Positions 22,609 to 30,941 of a DNA stretch of 35,365 nt are shown piece after piece. The stretch is from CAZBBC01 sp964489835 (GTDB taxonomy: Bacteria > Calditrichota > Calditrichia > JAJRVZ01). The notes below the pieces were generated by a model. It did not search any database. It was given only the letters and a program-made list of their open reading frames with translations, and was not told the DNA's origin. How positions within the stretch are numbered: the stretch's first letter is position 1; every line of letters starts with the position of its first letter. A program made the position numbers and the translations under genes. Where the stretch lies: the NCBI GenBank assembly GCA_964489835.1, contig CAZBBC010000033.1, positions 1 through 35,365 on the forward strand. The letters run 5' to 3'.

Positions 22609-25600
22609 ATGAAAAACGCTCATAAACACCAAAAAGGGGTAACGGTTAAAGTCATTTTCAAAAATTACCGGTTGTTATTTAACCTTTTAACGGCAACTTT
22701 TATAATGGGCATGGTTATACTATCCTGTGATAATGGGAAGAAGGCTTCACTAAAGAATGACGCCACTGGCAGAGCCAATGAAATTTTGGAAAAAATTAAT
22801 GTATCACGGGGAATTTGTGTTCTTTTAGGTGATAAAAAGTGTGAAATCTCGAAACAACTGGTCATGTTTAGCGAATTAGTACTCTATGTCCAGCTCGATA
22901 ATGACCTGGATGTAACAAGTGCGCGTATTGCAGCAGATAATACTGGTTTTTATGGAACCAGGATTTATGTAGAAAAGGCTGAATTGACGAAAATCCATCT
23001 GGCCAATAATATCGCTGATGCGCTGGTTGATTTAAATGAAACATCAAAGATTTCTAAGGATGAAGTATTGCGGGTGCTCAGACCTGAAGGTATCGCTCTG
23101 TTAGGTGAAAAACAATTAGTCAAGCCGTTCCCTGATGGGATAGACGATTGGAGTCATCCCTTTCATGGTCCGGATAATAATACGCAATCACTTGACCAGG
23201 TAGCGCGCGCACCTTATCTTACACAATTCTTCGCTGAACCACATTATGGGCCGGCAACTCAGGTAGCTGTTGCTTCAGCCGGCCGGATATTCAAGGGATT
23301 TGGAAATGTCGCATTCAAAGAACGCGAGGAACCCTATCTTAATCAGCTTGTGGCCTTTAATGGCTATAATGGCACCATGCTTTGGAAGCGAGAACTGACA
23401 CCGGGAATTATGTTGCATCGTAATACTGTGATCGCGACGCCTGATATTCTCTACATGGGTGATGACAAGTCCTGTAAACGTATTGACACAAAAACCGGAT
23501 TATTAATTGATGAAATTATCCCCCCGGTTGAAATAGCTGGAGGTACCTATTGGAAATGGATGGGAATGGAAGATGGCGTGCTGTATGCCATGATCGGCCA
23601 GCAAGAACAAAAAGACCCGGTGATGCGCTGGAAAAGGCAGGTACATGGTTGGCCATGGAATGCCATTTCACCCGGTTTTAATCAGGCAGAACATGCCTGG
23701 GGTTTTGGACGTCATATACTTGCCATCGATCCGGTATCTAAAAAAGTGAAGTGGCATTACCAGGAAGATGAACCCATCGATAGCCGAGGTACGTGTATGA
23801 AGGATGGGCGGATATACTTGTTCAGATTTGGTTCTTTTCTCACCTGTCTTGATGCGAAATCCGGAAAAGTTATTTGGAAGAAAACCAGAGAGAATGCACC
23901 CGAATTCTTTGATACCTTTGGAGAATATTTAACCCGACAAGGCGCTGGATGTAACTGGCGAACGCGTAATTATCTGATGTGCAGTGATGATGCCTTGTAC
24001 TTTGCCGGTCCACAAATAGATAAACTTTTAGTCGTTTCTACAGAGGATGGCAGCATCCTTTGGGAAAATGCCTACAATAATTTTCAGTTGATTCTGCGCG
24101 ATGATGGTTTATACGGCATCAGTGCAGACTGGGGTATTCATGAGAGTAAAAAATTTGATCCACTTACCGGTGCGGTATTGGCAGATCTGCCCATCGGGCG
24201 TCGGGCCTGTACACGACCAAACGGAACAGTCGATGCTGTTCTTTTCAGGGCAGCCGGCGGTACTGTACGGTTAGATGCGGCAAGCGGCCAACCGCAATGG
24301 ATCTCTCCTATGCGTCCGCAATGCCATGACGGCGTCACTATTGCAAATGGTATGCTCTATTGGTGGCCCTTTGTCTGTGATTGTCAGCTTACCATTTATG
24401 GTTTAACCGGCCTGGGACCTGCCGGAGACTATCGCTTTAATAAAAGTGCTACTGAAGAAATTAATTTGGAAAAGGGTATCGTTTATTCCGAGAATATATC
24501 AGGTTTGCTCCAAACAGATGCAGATTGGCCGTCGTTTCGTAAAAACAATCAGGGTACGGTGAGTTCTAATGCAGTTATTCCAAAACAAGGCGCTCCATTA
24601 TGGAGTTTCCCGACGGAAAACATAGAAAAACCGGTTTCCGATGTACTCGGTCACCCCTACTATGCAAGACCTACCGCACCGGTTACCGTTGATGGTATCG
24701 TATTTTACAGTGGATCAGACGGTATCGTCTGCGCTTTAGATGGCTTGAGTGGGAATGTTATCTGGAAAACCTACACGGGAGGTGTGGTTCGTATTTCACC
24801 AACCATTTGGAACGGACGTGTGTTTGTTGGTTCTGGTGACGGATGGGTTTACTGCCTGCAGGCCAGGACAGGCGAAATGTTATGGAGATTTCGGGCAGCT
24901 CCCTTCGAACGCAAGATCCCGGTCTATGGTTCTCTTCAATCGACCTGGCCGGCAGCAAGTGGGGTTTTAGTCGAGAAGGATGTTGCTTACGTGGCGGCAG
25001 GTATTGTTAATTATGATGGCACCCATGTGTACGCACTGGACGCCGGGACGGGTAAAATTAAATGGCAAAACAATACTTCCGGCCATCTTTTACAAGAGGC
25101 GCGAACCGGTGTTAGCGTACAAGGACACATGCTACTGAAAGATGACAAGCTATATTTAGCCAGTGGTACTTCTCTTTCGCCGGCGATTTTTAGTACTAAG
25201 GATGGAAAATGCCTGAATGATCCAGAACCGCTTAAAAAATGCGAATCCAACAGTCCTCGTGGATGGGAACTCTACCTCATTGGTAATAAAATTGTTGCTG
25301 GTGGGCAACCTTTTTATAAACACCCTGAACAATCGGTATTCGATCCGGATGTCTCGGAACAAATGTTACATACCTCAAATGGCAGACAGGATATTGTTTG
25401 GATTAACCACAATAAGGTGATCTGTTTTAATCCAATTTCCAAACAACGATTAAATGAATGTGTTTCAGGGAATAGATACCTGGGCTATCGTGCACCGATG
25501 TGGGGTAATATTGATCCACTATGGGAATACAATTGCGATGGTAGTGTTGCTATCGCGGTATGTAAAAATGCCGTAATTGTTGCCGAAAAATCGCAACTTG

Positions 25601-26445
25601 TGGTTTTAAACATTCTGAATGGTAAAATATTATGGTCAAGTCCATTGTTGTACTCCCCTGTCCCGTGGGGAATTGCGGTTAGTCGCGACGGGCGAATAAT
25701 GGTCTCGCTTGAAAATGGTTCAATTCAATGCTTTGGTGGACAAGGAACTCTTCCGGTTCCTTATTTAAGTTCTAATCAAAGATATTTTATTGATTCGACA
25801 CCGGTTGTTCTGAAATGTGATAAAAATGGTGCAGAAATTAGATATACATTGGACGGCAGTGAACCTACACAAAAATCAAAACTATATATTAAACCTTTTG
25901 CCGTAGACCATTCAGCCACACTTAGAATGCGTGCTTTTGATCAAAGAAACTTTCCCGGCTTTGTTGTTACGGAGGAATTAAAGAAGGTAGATTATTCAAA
26001 AGCAAGTGATCCGGAACAGGCGAAAATAGGTTTACAGTTTGACTATTTTGAAGGACTCTTCCCTTTCGTTCGAGATATGGATGGTTTAACGCCCAAAAGA
26101 TCTGGTATTAGTTCACGTATTGAATATGAACCTGATGTCAGTGCCGAAGAATTTGGATATATTTTTCGGGGATATATCTTGATACCCGAAAAGGGTAATT
26201 ATACCTTTTACATTAAATCTAATGACGGAAGCAAGTTATATATTAATGACCAGGAGGTGATCGATAATGATGGCGGTCATGGTGTACTCGAGAAATCCGG
26301 TACTATAGCGTTACAGGCTAAAGAATACCCATTTATGGTAAAATATTCTCAATTGGGATCAGCAAAGGCACTAAAGGTTTATTGGGAAGGACCGGATTTT
26401 TCAAAAAAGGAACTTACCGCTGAGGTATTATTTTATCGAAATTAA
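22609..26445 (+). CDS. Surface lipoprotein: degenerate methyltransferase-like domain + PQQ-type beta-propeller + chitobiase-type domain + PA14
   Basis: About 1278 residues from ATG 22609, which follows GGGAGGT; a longer frame from 22540 adds 23 residues without a ribosome site. The signal MVILSC (C40) marks a lipoprotein. Residues 55-168 resemble a class I methyltransferase Rossmann domain (GICVLLG, FYGTRIYVEKAEL, ADALVDLNE, DEVLRVLRPEGIALL), but the Gly-rich SAM loop is lost. Residues about 200-1050 carry WxxxxxG-type propeller repeats such as GTMLWKREL, GKVIWKK, GNVIWKTYTG, GEMLWRF and GKILWSSP. Then come a chitobiase/hexosaminidase C-terminal domain (AEIRYTLDGSEPTQKS) and a terminal PA14 domain (GNYTFYIKSNDGSKLYIND). 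Sugar binding at the cell surface is likely; no enzyme activity is established. The 3' end overlaps the convergent hydrolase gene by 18 bp. Confidence 0.87.
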   Translation: MKNAHKHQKGVTVKVIFKNYRLLFNLLTATFIMGMVILSCDNGKKASLKNDATGRANEILEKINVSRGICVLLGDKKCEISKQLVMFSELVLYVQLDNDLDVTSARIAADNTGFYGTRIYVEKAELTKIHLANNIADALVDLNETSKISKDEVLRVLRPEGIALLGEKQLVKPFPDGIDDWSHPFHGPDNNTQSLDQVARAPYLTQFFAEPHYGPATQVAVASAGRIFKGFGNVAFKEREEPYLNQLVAFNGYNGTMLWKRELTPGIMLHRNTVIATPDILYMGDDKSCKRIDTKTGLLIDEIIPPVEIAGGTYWKWMGMEDGVLYAMIGQQEQKDPVMRWKRQVHGWPWNAISPGFNQAEHAWGFGRHILAIDPVSKKVKWHYQEDEPIDSRGTCMKDGRIYLFRFGSFLTCLDAKSGKVIWKKTRENAPEFFDTFGEYLTRQGAGCNWRTRNYLMCSDDALYFAGPQIDKLLVVSTEDGSILWENAYNNFQLILRDDGLYGISADWGIHESKKFDPLTGAVLADLPIGRRACTRPNGTVDAVLFRAAGGTVRLDAASGQPQWISPMRPQCHDGVTIANGMLYWWPFVCDCQLTIYGLTGLGPAGDYRFNKSATEEINLEKGIVYSENISGLLQTDADWPSFRKNNQGTVSSNAVIPKQGAPLWSFPTENIEKPVSDVLGHPYYARPTAPVTVDGIVFYSGSDGIVCALDGLSGNVIWKTYTGGVVRISPTIWNGRVFVGSGDGWVYCLQARTGEMLWRFRAAPFERKIPVYGSLQSTWPAASGVLVEKDVAYVAAGIVNYDGTHVYALDAGTGKIKWQNNTSGHLLQEARTGVSVQGHMLLKDDKLYLASGTSLSPAIFSTKDGKCLNDPEPLKKCESNSPRGWELYLIGNKIVAGGQPFYKHPEQSVFDPDVSEQMLHTSNGRQDIVWINHNKVICFNPISKQRLNECVSGNRYLGYRAPMWGNIDPLWEYNCDGSVAIAVCKNAVIVAEKSQLVVLNILNGKILWSSPLLYSPVPWGIAVSRDGRIMVSLENGSIQCFGGQGTLPVPYLSSNQRYFIDSTPVVLKCDKNGAEIRYTLDGSEPTQKSKLYIKPFAVDHSATLRMRAFDQRNFPGFVVTEELKKVDYSKASDPEQAKIGLQFDYFEGLFPFVRDMDGLTPKRSGISSRIEYEPDVSAEEFGYIFRGYILIPEKGNYTFYIKSNDGSKLYINDQEVIDNDGGHGVLEKSGTIALQAKEYPFMVKYSQLGSAKALKVYWEGPDFSKKELTAEVLFYRN

Positions 26446-28590
26446 TTTTTCTAATTCATCCATTTCATCAAAAATGCGGTTCTGAAGGAAATCCCAGGCC
26501 CCCTCTAATGACAGATATAAGTAACCGCGCTGGTAATTAGTAGGAAATGTCATACCCTCCATTTCAAAATAATCGGCAATATTTGGTTTGGATAAGGCCA
26601 GTTTGATCAGTCTTTGGTTGGATTCATAGACCATCTTTAATTTATTGCGCATTCTCTCCTTCTTATGCTGCCCTTGATGTATAAAAGCCTCTGCCAACAA
26701 TTGTCTGGATGTAAAAAATTCTGCAAATATTTCGGTCTGGATCATGATATCATCAAAAGCGACAAGGGCTTGAGGATTTACCTTGTTACGGGCATTCTCG
26801 AGGATAAAAAGCGCCTGGGTTAACATTTGTGCATGCTTTTCGATGCGTTTTATATTTTGTTTTAGTTCCTGAGGATTTGCGTTTCGAACACTATCAAGGC
26901 CATGCATCCAGGTGATATGCATATAATCTTTATAGATGCCAATGCCGTCAAAATCCACACAATACTCTTCCCAGGCCTTCTGAGTCAATTCAAGGCTTTT
27001 ATAAATATCTTCCTGAGCCTTACCGTAAGTAGTTCTGAGATAATTGCCGATAAAATCCTCAATATTTACTTCTAAAGGGGCCCAGTTCAACTTGGCCGCT
27101 GTCATGTAATTTGTTTCTGTAATCCAGCCAAAATCTTTATCAGCCACAGCAACACTGAATCCCTGTAAATTCGGCACTTTTTTCGCTCCTTTTGCGTACT
27201 TTAACAGGCCATCACGATAAGGTAAGTACTGAACCGAACCGAAAGGATGAACTTCTTCACCGGGAAGAGCCTCACTAATGAGGAAGGGATGACCGTTTTT
27301 CAAGATACTATCAAAAGGTATATTTGGATCGGCCGTCGGTTCCCAGTCTATGCCCCACTTGGCTTGTAGAATAACATTTTTTGGCAGACGGTCCCAAAAT
27401 TCCTGCGTTCCATGCATAAACAAACGGCCACTGAGCAGAATTTCTATATCAGGTCGCTCATCAAGAGCAGCAGCTACAATTTCCATGGTTAGCTTCATCT
27501 GAAGCTCACCCTGTCTGCCAATACAGTTTTCACATTGACAAGGATAGGATTCCCCCCACCAGCGAATATGAAGTCCTGCCAGAGAGGGATAGGTGCGCAG
27601 GATTGCTCTGATTTGGGCGGTAAACACCTTTTTTAATCCATCATTGGCATGACAGAATGATATGGAACCGGTATGATCTTTATCGTTGCTATCTAGTTTC
27701 CCGATGATCTCCGGGTGATTTCTGGCAATCGTGTGTGTGGCGGACCCGGTCAAATAATTCATCAAATAGGGTTTCAGCCCCCTGCTTCTGGCATATTTGA
27801 ATAATTCTTCCCGGACACACGCTGCCTTTAAAATCTCTTCTTCCGGATATTTACTCATACCTTTCGTTGCCGGATCTATCGCTAAATCCCACCAATTGGT
27901 GCCGGCACTATATGGCCAGTTTGATAGGCGGTTTATCCGGTGACGCGAGCCCCAGTCGCACCATACTTTCCAAGTATTAATTGCATCGCCAAATCCACCT
28001 TCAACACCACTGTAAAAATTATGTTTTTCAAGAATTATCTCGGTATCAATCAGATCGGCTACTCCCATGGCAAAATTGTTCAGAAGAAAAAAGCGAAGTG
28101 GATAAAACGGTTTGCTCTCAAATTCGTCTTTGGGCAGGTTTTGCAGAAATTCACGCGCCTGACCGGCATTCACCGCAAAATCTATATCCGCATGCAAATG
28201 ATCCTGAATTCCAGTTGTTGTTTGGGCTATCACCCATTCGATCAGGTTAATACCGCCGTAGAGCAATCCAATTTCAGCCGCAGCGCTGATCGTGATACCG
28301 GATGACTCAATAGTTACCCGATATCCTTCTTCACCGAGTACATTCTTCAAATCCTTATCAGGCAGGAGTATAACTGTTATATCTCCCGGGAAATTAGCAC
28401 CGGCAAGCTTCACTAATTTATTCTGAATCAGATTGACGGTATAACTGGTCAACGCGGATCCAGGATATTCATATTGTATATTTATATTTGCATGGGCATT
28501 GCTACCCGTGAGTAATACGGCTGATAAAAAAATACTGATGTATACCAACCTCCTGCAAAAATATGAAGATATCCCGGTGATATCTTTCAT
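26428..28590 (-). CDS. Exported glycoside-hydrolase-like protein (alpha-glucuronidase/GH20-type N-domain)
   Basis: 720 residues from ATG 28588-28590, which follows AGGAGG; 22 extra upstream residues in the open frame are not supported. The signal peptide (RRLVYISIFLSAVLLTGSNAHA) is cleaved near residue 34. Residues 35-130 resemble the alpha/beta N-domain that precedes GH20 and GH67 catalytic barrels (ITVILLPDKDL, GYRVTIESSGITISAAAEIGLLYGGINLIEWV). The central part has barrel-like segments LAGLHIRWWGESYPCQCENC, IEILLSGRLFMHG, NVILQAKWGIDWEPTADPN and GFSVAVADKDFGW. The CQCENC motif resembles a structural metal site. The C-terminus (about 560-720) is helical. The likely substrate is a plant or algal glycan, given the rhamnose genes nearby. 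The exact family is uncertain. Confidence 0.68.
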   Translation of the reverse strand: MKDITGISSYFCRRLVYISIFLSAVLLTGSNAHANINIQYEYPGSALTSYTVNLIQNKLVKLAGANFPGDITVILLPDKDLKNVLGEEGYRVTIESSGITISAAAEIGLLYGGINLIEWVIAQTTTGIQDHLHADIDFAVNAGQAREFLQNLPKDEFESKPFYPLRFFLLNNFAMGVADLIDTEIILEKHNFYSGVEGGFGDAINTWKVWCDWGSRHRINRLSNWPYSAGTNWWDLAIDPATKGMSKYPEEEILKAACVREELFKYARSRGLKPYLMNYLTGSATHTIARNHPEIIGKLDSNDKDHTGSISFCHANDGLKKVFTAQIRAILRTYPSLAGLHIRWWGESYPCQCENCIGRQGELQMKLTMEIVAAALDERPDIEILLSGRLFMHGTQEFWDRLPKNVILQAKWGIDWEPTADPNIPFDSILKNGHPFLISEALPGEEVHPFGSVQYLPYRDGLLKYAKGAKKVPNLQGFSVAVADKDFGWITETNYMTAAKLNWAPLEVNIEDFIGNYLRTTYGKAQEDIYKSLELTQKAWEEYCVDFDGIGIYKDYMHITWMHGLDSVRNANPQELKQNIKRIEKHAQMLTQALFILENARNKVNPQALVAFDDIMIQTEIFAEFFTSRQLLAEAFIHQGQHKKERMRNKLKMVYESNQRLIKLALSKPNIADYFEMEGMTFPTNYQRGYLYLSLEGAWDFLQNRIFDEMDELEKLISIK

Positions 28591-29172
28591 AAAAACCTCC
28601 TGATTCATAATTCGTAATTCGTAATTGTCTTTGTGGGATATAGTCTTGCCTACCATAGTTTGATAACTTGATTTTCTATGAATGATCCGTTATCTTTTGT
28701 TATGAAATAACATAATATGAATAGAAAAGCAATGCAATTGAAGCTACCTAACTATTGAAGAAATCGCAATAATATTTAGTAACCTGCTGCAAACAGACTT
28801 TTTTAACCACGGATTTCACTGATTTCCACGGATTAAAACTAAAATAATAAAAATTTATTAACATGATCTATTCACAAACATCTCGCACCCATCCGAGCCA
28901 CGCCTGCGACGGGCAAGCCGGGCAGTCAGAGGCTCAGACGGGCGAGAAATGAATTATCCAGGTTAATGAAATCTGACAATCCGTATAAGCAGTAAATATT
29001 TTAGATATATTATTAATATATTTGATTTGTTTTTGTATGTTTATTTTATATTTTTGTCAATGTATCTCAATGTTGAGCAACTTAGGCGGAATGAAGATAC
29101 GAAAAATCATAACTTACGACGTAGCGCCCTTTGCGGCGATAAAATGATTGATACCAGGAAAGGATGTACACC
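28591..29172. other. Long intergenic region with repeats, no gene seen except at its edge
   Basis: About 580 bp between the hydrolase start and the small Lys-rich gene. It contains 'attcgtaattcgtaatt' repeats next to the hydrolase ribosome site, composite repeat C/D copy 2 (28805-28976), and a very AT-rich stretch (about 28985-29065) that may hold the promoter of the small gene. I found no supported coding sequence. Confidence 0.6.
28805..28976. repeat. Composite intergenic repeat C/D (copy 2)
   Basis: It has aaccacggatttcactgatt and a second ccacggatt, then a GC-rich hairpin-forming stretch (cctgcgacgggcaagccggg), then gcgagaaatgaattatccagg (28942 onward). The order of parts matches the copy at 6030-6179. 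Here the middle is replaced by a GC-rich segment. Confidence 0.6.
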
Positions 29173-29286
29173 ATGGGAGACAAAGGCGGCAAGAAGGATA
29201 AGGACAAAAGCCAGAAACAAAAGAAAAGTAAACAGGATCGAGAGGCAAAAAAGAAGTCTGATAATCAACCGAAAAGAACACCGTAG
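29173..29286 (+). CDS. Tiny Lys-rich basic protein (37 aa)
   Basis: A 37-residue open frame beginning MGDKGGKKDKDKSQKQKKSK and ending NQPKRTP. About 40% is lysine or arginine. AGGAAAGGATG lies upstream at fair spacing. This composition and opening match a small uncharacterised family (MGDK..KKDKxKxQKQK) seen widely in bacteria. The product is probably unstructured and might bind nucleic acid, but no function is known. It is one of only three plus-strand protein genes in the window and has no obvious operon partner. A longer overlapping open frame in another register has no such family character. Confidence 0.72.
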   Translation: MGDKGGKKDKDKSQKQKKSKQDREAKKKSDNQPKRTP

Positions 29287-29405
29287 AGCAGGTTTCGAGG
29301 CATCTTTGATATTTCAGAATTCCATTTCTATTTTTCCATCAAAGAGCGTAATTATTTTCTTACTTAACAGGTGATATACTGGAATTTCAATATTTCCTTT
29401 TTTTT

Positions 29406-30473
29406 CTATACTCCCTTATTTCCAATGTAATTACCATAAGAGAGAAGCAATACGGCTCCAGCCAATACAAGAAGGCTGATACCAATAGCCACCTGGGTAC
29501 GCTGCCGACAGTCCTTCCATTCGCGGAACATAACACCCACCACGTTACTGATCAATACGAGCATGATCATGTGCAGTCCCCAACTCGTAAATTCATATTG
29601 CCCCATACGTACGTGCCCGAGATTATAAAAGAAAAATTGTCCGTACCACAGTGTCCCTGTAAATATTGCCAGAGAATAATTTAAAGCCAACCGTTTATGC
29701 TGTTTATCATCCGGAATGCGTACCAGTTCACGGAGAGATTTATTCTTTTTAGCCAGGTACAGGCTATACATCATGGCTGTTAAAAAAGCACCCGGATTTG
29801 AAAAAAGATAAGCGATATTACCCTTCCATTGTCCGGCACCATATTTCTCGGCCACCTCAACAACAGGCACTGCCGCTTCAAGCGAAAAACCATACACTGC
29901 AGAGAGCAAACCCGCTAGCAACGACAGCAACAAACCCTTCATTAGAAAAAACTCTCCGGTACCGCCGGCATTAGCTTGCAGATCAAGTTCCTTTAATCGA
30001 CCGGATATACCACATAGACCAATACCAAGCGCTCCGACGGCAACACCCATTACAATAAATCCAGCGCCAGGCTTAGCAAGGATTACACCAAGTTGGCCAC
30101 GGACCAGTGGGGGAATAATAGTCCCCAGTACACTCGATAAACCAACGGCAATGGCATAAGTAAGAGAAAAACCAATGTAGCGGATAGAGATATTAAAAGC
30201 TGTGCCTCCCACACCGTATGCAATACCCATTAAAAATGATATTAACATAGGTATTTTCGGCGCTTCGGTAAGGACTTGAAAGAAATTGGGAATCGTCAAG
30301 ACAACCCCAAAAATGGGCCAGAGCAACCAACACCATGCTGCCTGAACCAACCAGAATATTTCCCACGACCAGCGTTGTATAAATTTTTGAGGTGCATAAC
30401 AGTTGGCGGCACATGCAGCTCCCACAGAATGTAGCGAAACCCCTAACATTGGATTGGAAGATACACTATACAT
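29406..30473 (-). CDS. rhaT: L-rhamnose/proton symporter RhaT
   Basis: 355-residue inner-membrane transporter of the drug/metabolite superfamily with about ten helices. The opening (GVSLHSVGAACAANCYAPQKFIQRWSWEIFWLVQAAWCWLLWP) closely follows E. coli RhaT (344 residues). The central VGGTAFNISIRYIGFSLTYAIAVGLSSVLGTIIPPL and the late FTGTLWYGQFFFYNLGHVRMGQYEFTSWGLHM are also typical. The upstream ATG (30471-30473) gives eight extra residues relative to the family; a Met at 30449 is possible but has no ribosome site. It lies 63 bp downstream of the rhamnose mutarotase gene on the same strand, which supports rhamnose as cargo. Confidence 0.94.
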   Translation of the reverse strand: MYSVSSNPMLGVSLHSVGAACAANCYAPQKFIQRWSWEIFWLVQAAWCWLLWPIFGVVLTIPNFFQVLTEAPKIPMLISFLMGIAYGVGGTAFNISIRYIGFSLTYAIAVGLSSVLGTIIPPLVRGQLGVILAKPGAGFIVMGVAVGALGIGLCGISGRLKELDLQANAGGTGEFFLMKGLLLSLLAGLLSAVYGFSLEAAVPVVEVAEKYGAGQWKGNIAYLFSNPGAFLTAMMYSLYLAKKNKSLRELVRIPDDKQHKRLALNYSLAIFTGTLWYGQFFFYNLGHVRMGQYEFTSWGLHMIMLVLISNVVGVMFREWKDCRQRTQVAIGISLLVLAGAVLLLSYGNYIGNKGV

Positions 30474-30536
30474 AGATTATTCCATCGACTTTGATTATGA
30501 AAAATAGTTTATTAATATTATTCCATTTACACACAT

Positions 30537-30875
30537 TCATTCTGTATGAAAGACTTCTTCCATTGGCGCCCACCACTCCCCAGCAGCCCGGTCAGATAGA
30601 GGAGTTTGGCAGGGTTTGCATACATCCCACCATTTTTGAGTCATGGGATCAGCCGCCATTTTGGCCATATCCGCATCAAAATCTTCCCCTCTATATTCAA
30701 AATAGCTGAATAAATAGATCTTCCCGGACGGCAATTTTTTGAAGTAAATAGAGTAATTGTGAATATTACACTGTTTGATCATGTCTAAAACCTCTGGCCA
30801 AACATTAGCATGTAGCGCTATATATTCATTAAGTTTTTCTTCTTTTACCTCGATTAAACTTCCGAATCGTTTCAT
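30537..30875 (-). CDS. rhaM: L-rhamnose mutarotase
   Basis: 112-residue cytoplasmic enzyme interconverting alpha and beta L-rhamnopyranose. Residues known to matter in E. coli RhaM are at the same positions: Y18 and H22 in NEYIALHANVWPEV, Y41 in NYSIYF, and the Trp pair in MTQKWWDVC. SYFEYRGEDFDADMAKMAADP is also typical. The protein is slightly longer than the 104-residue E. coli enzyme because of its C-terminal tail (AGEWWAPMEEVFHTE). The ATG follows AAGGAGA. It is in line with rhaT and may share its transcript. No rhamnose isomerase, kinase or aldolase gene is present here. Confidence 0.95.
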   Translation of the reverse strand: MKRFGSLIEVKEEKLNEYIALHANVWPEVLDMIKQCNIHNYSIYFKKLPSGKIYLFSYFEYRGEDFDADMAKMAADPMTQKWWDVCKPCQTPLSDRAAGEWWAPMEEVFHTE

Positions 30876-30941
30876 ACAAATCTCCTTTAAATACCTGGGG
30901 TAGTGTCATAAATTTTCATAGAACTTTTGACACAACCATTC

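Noticed and set aside
29027..29374. Plus-strand 115-residue open frame
   Set aside because: It overlaps the small Lys-rich gene in another register, has no ribosome site or family character, and starts in AT-rich non-coding DNA.
29287..29405. Degraded gene between the Lys-rich gene and rhaT
   Set aside because: A minus-strand stretch reads LFDGKIEMEF in one frame, but the rest has stops and no recognisable family, so there is not enough to support a pseudogene.
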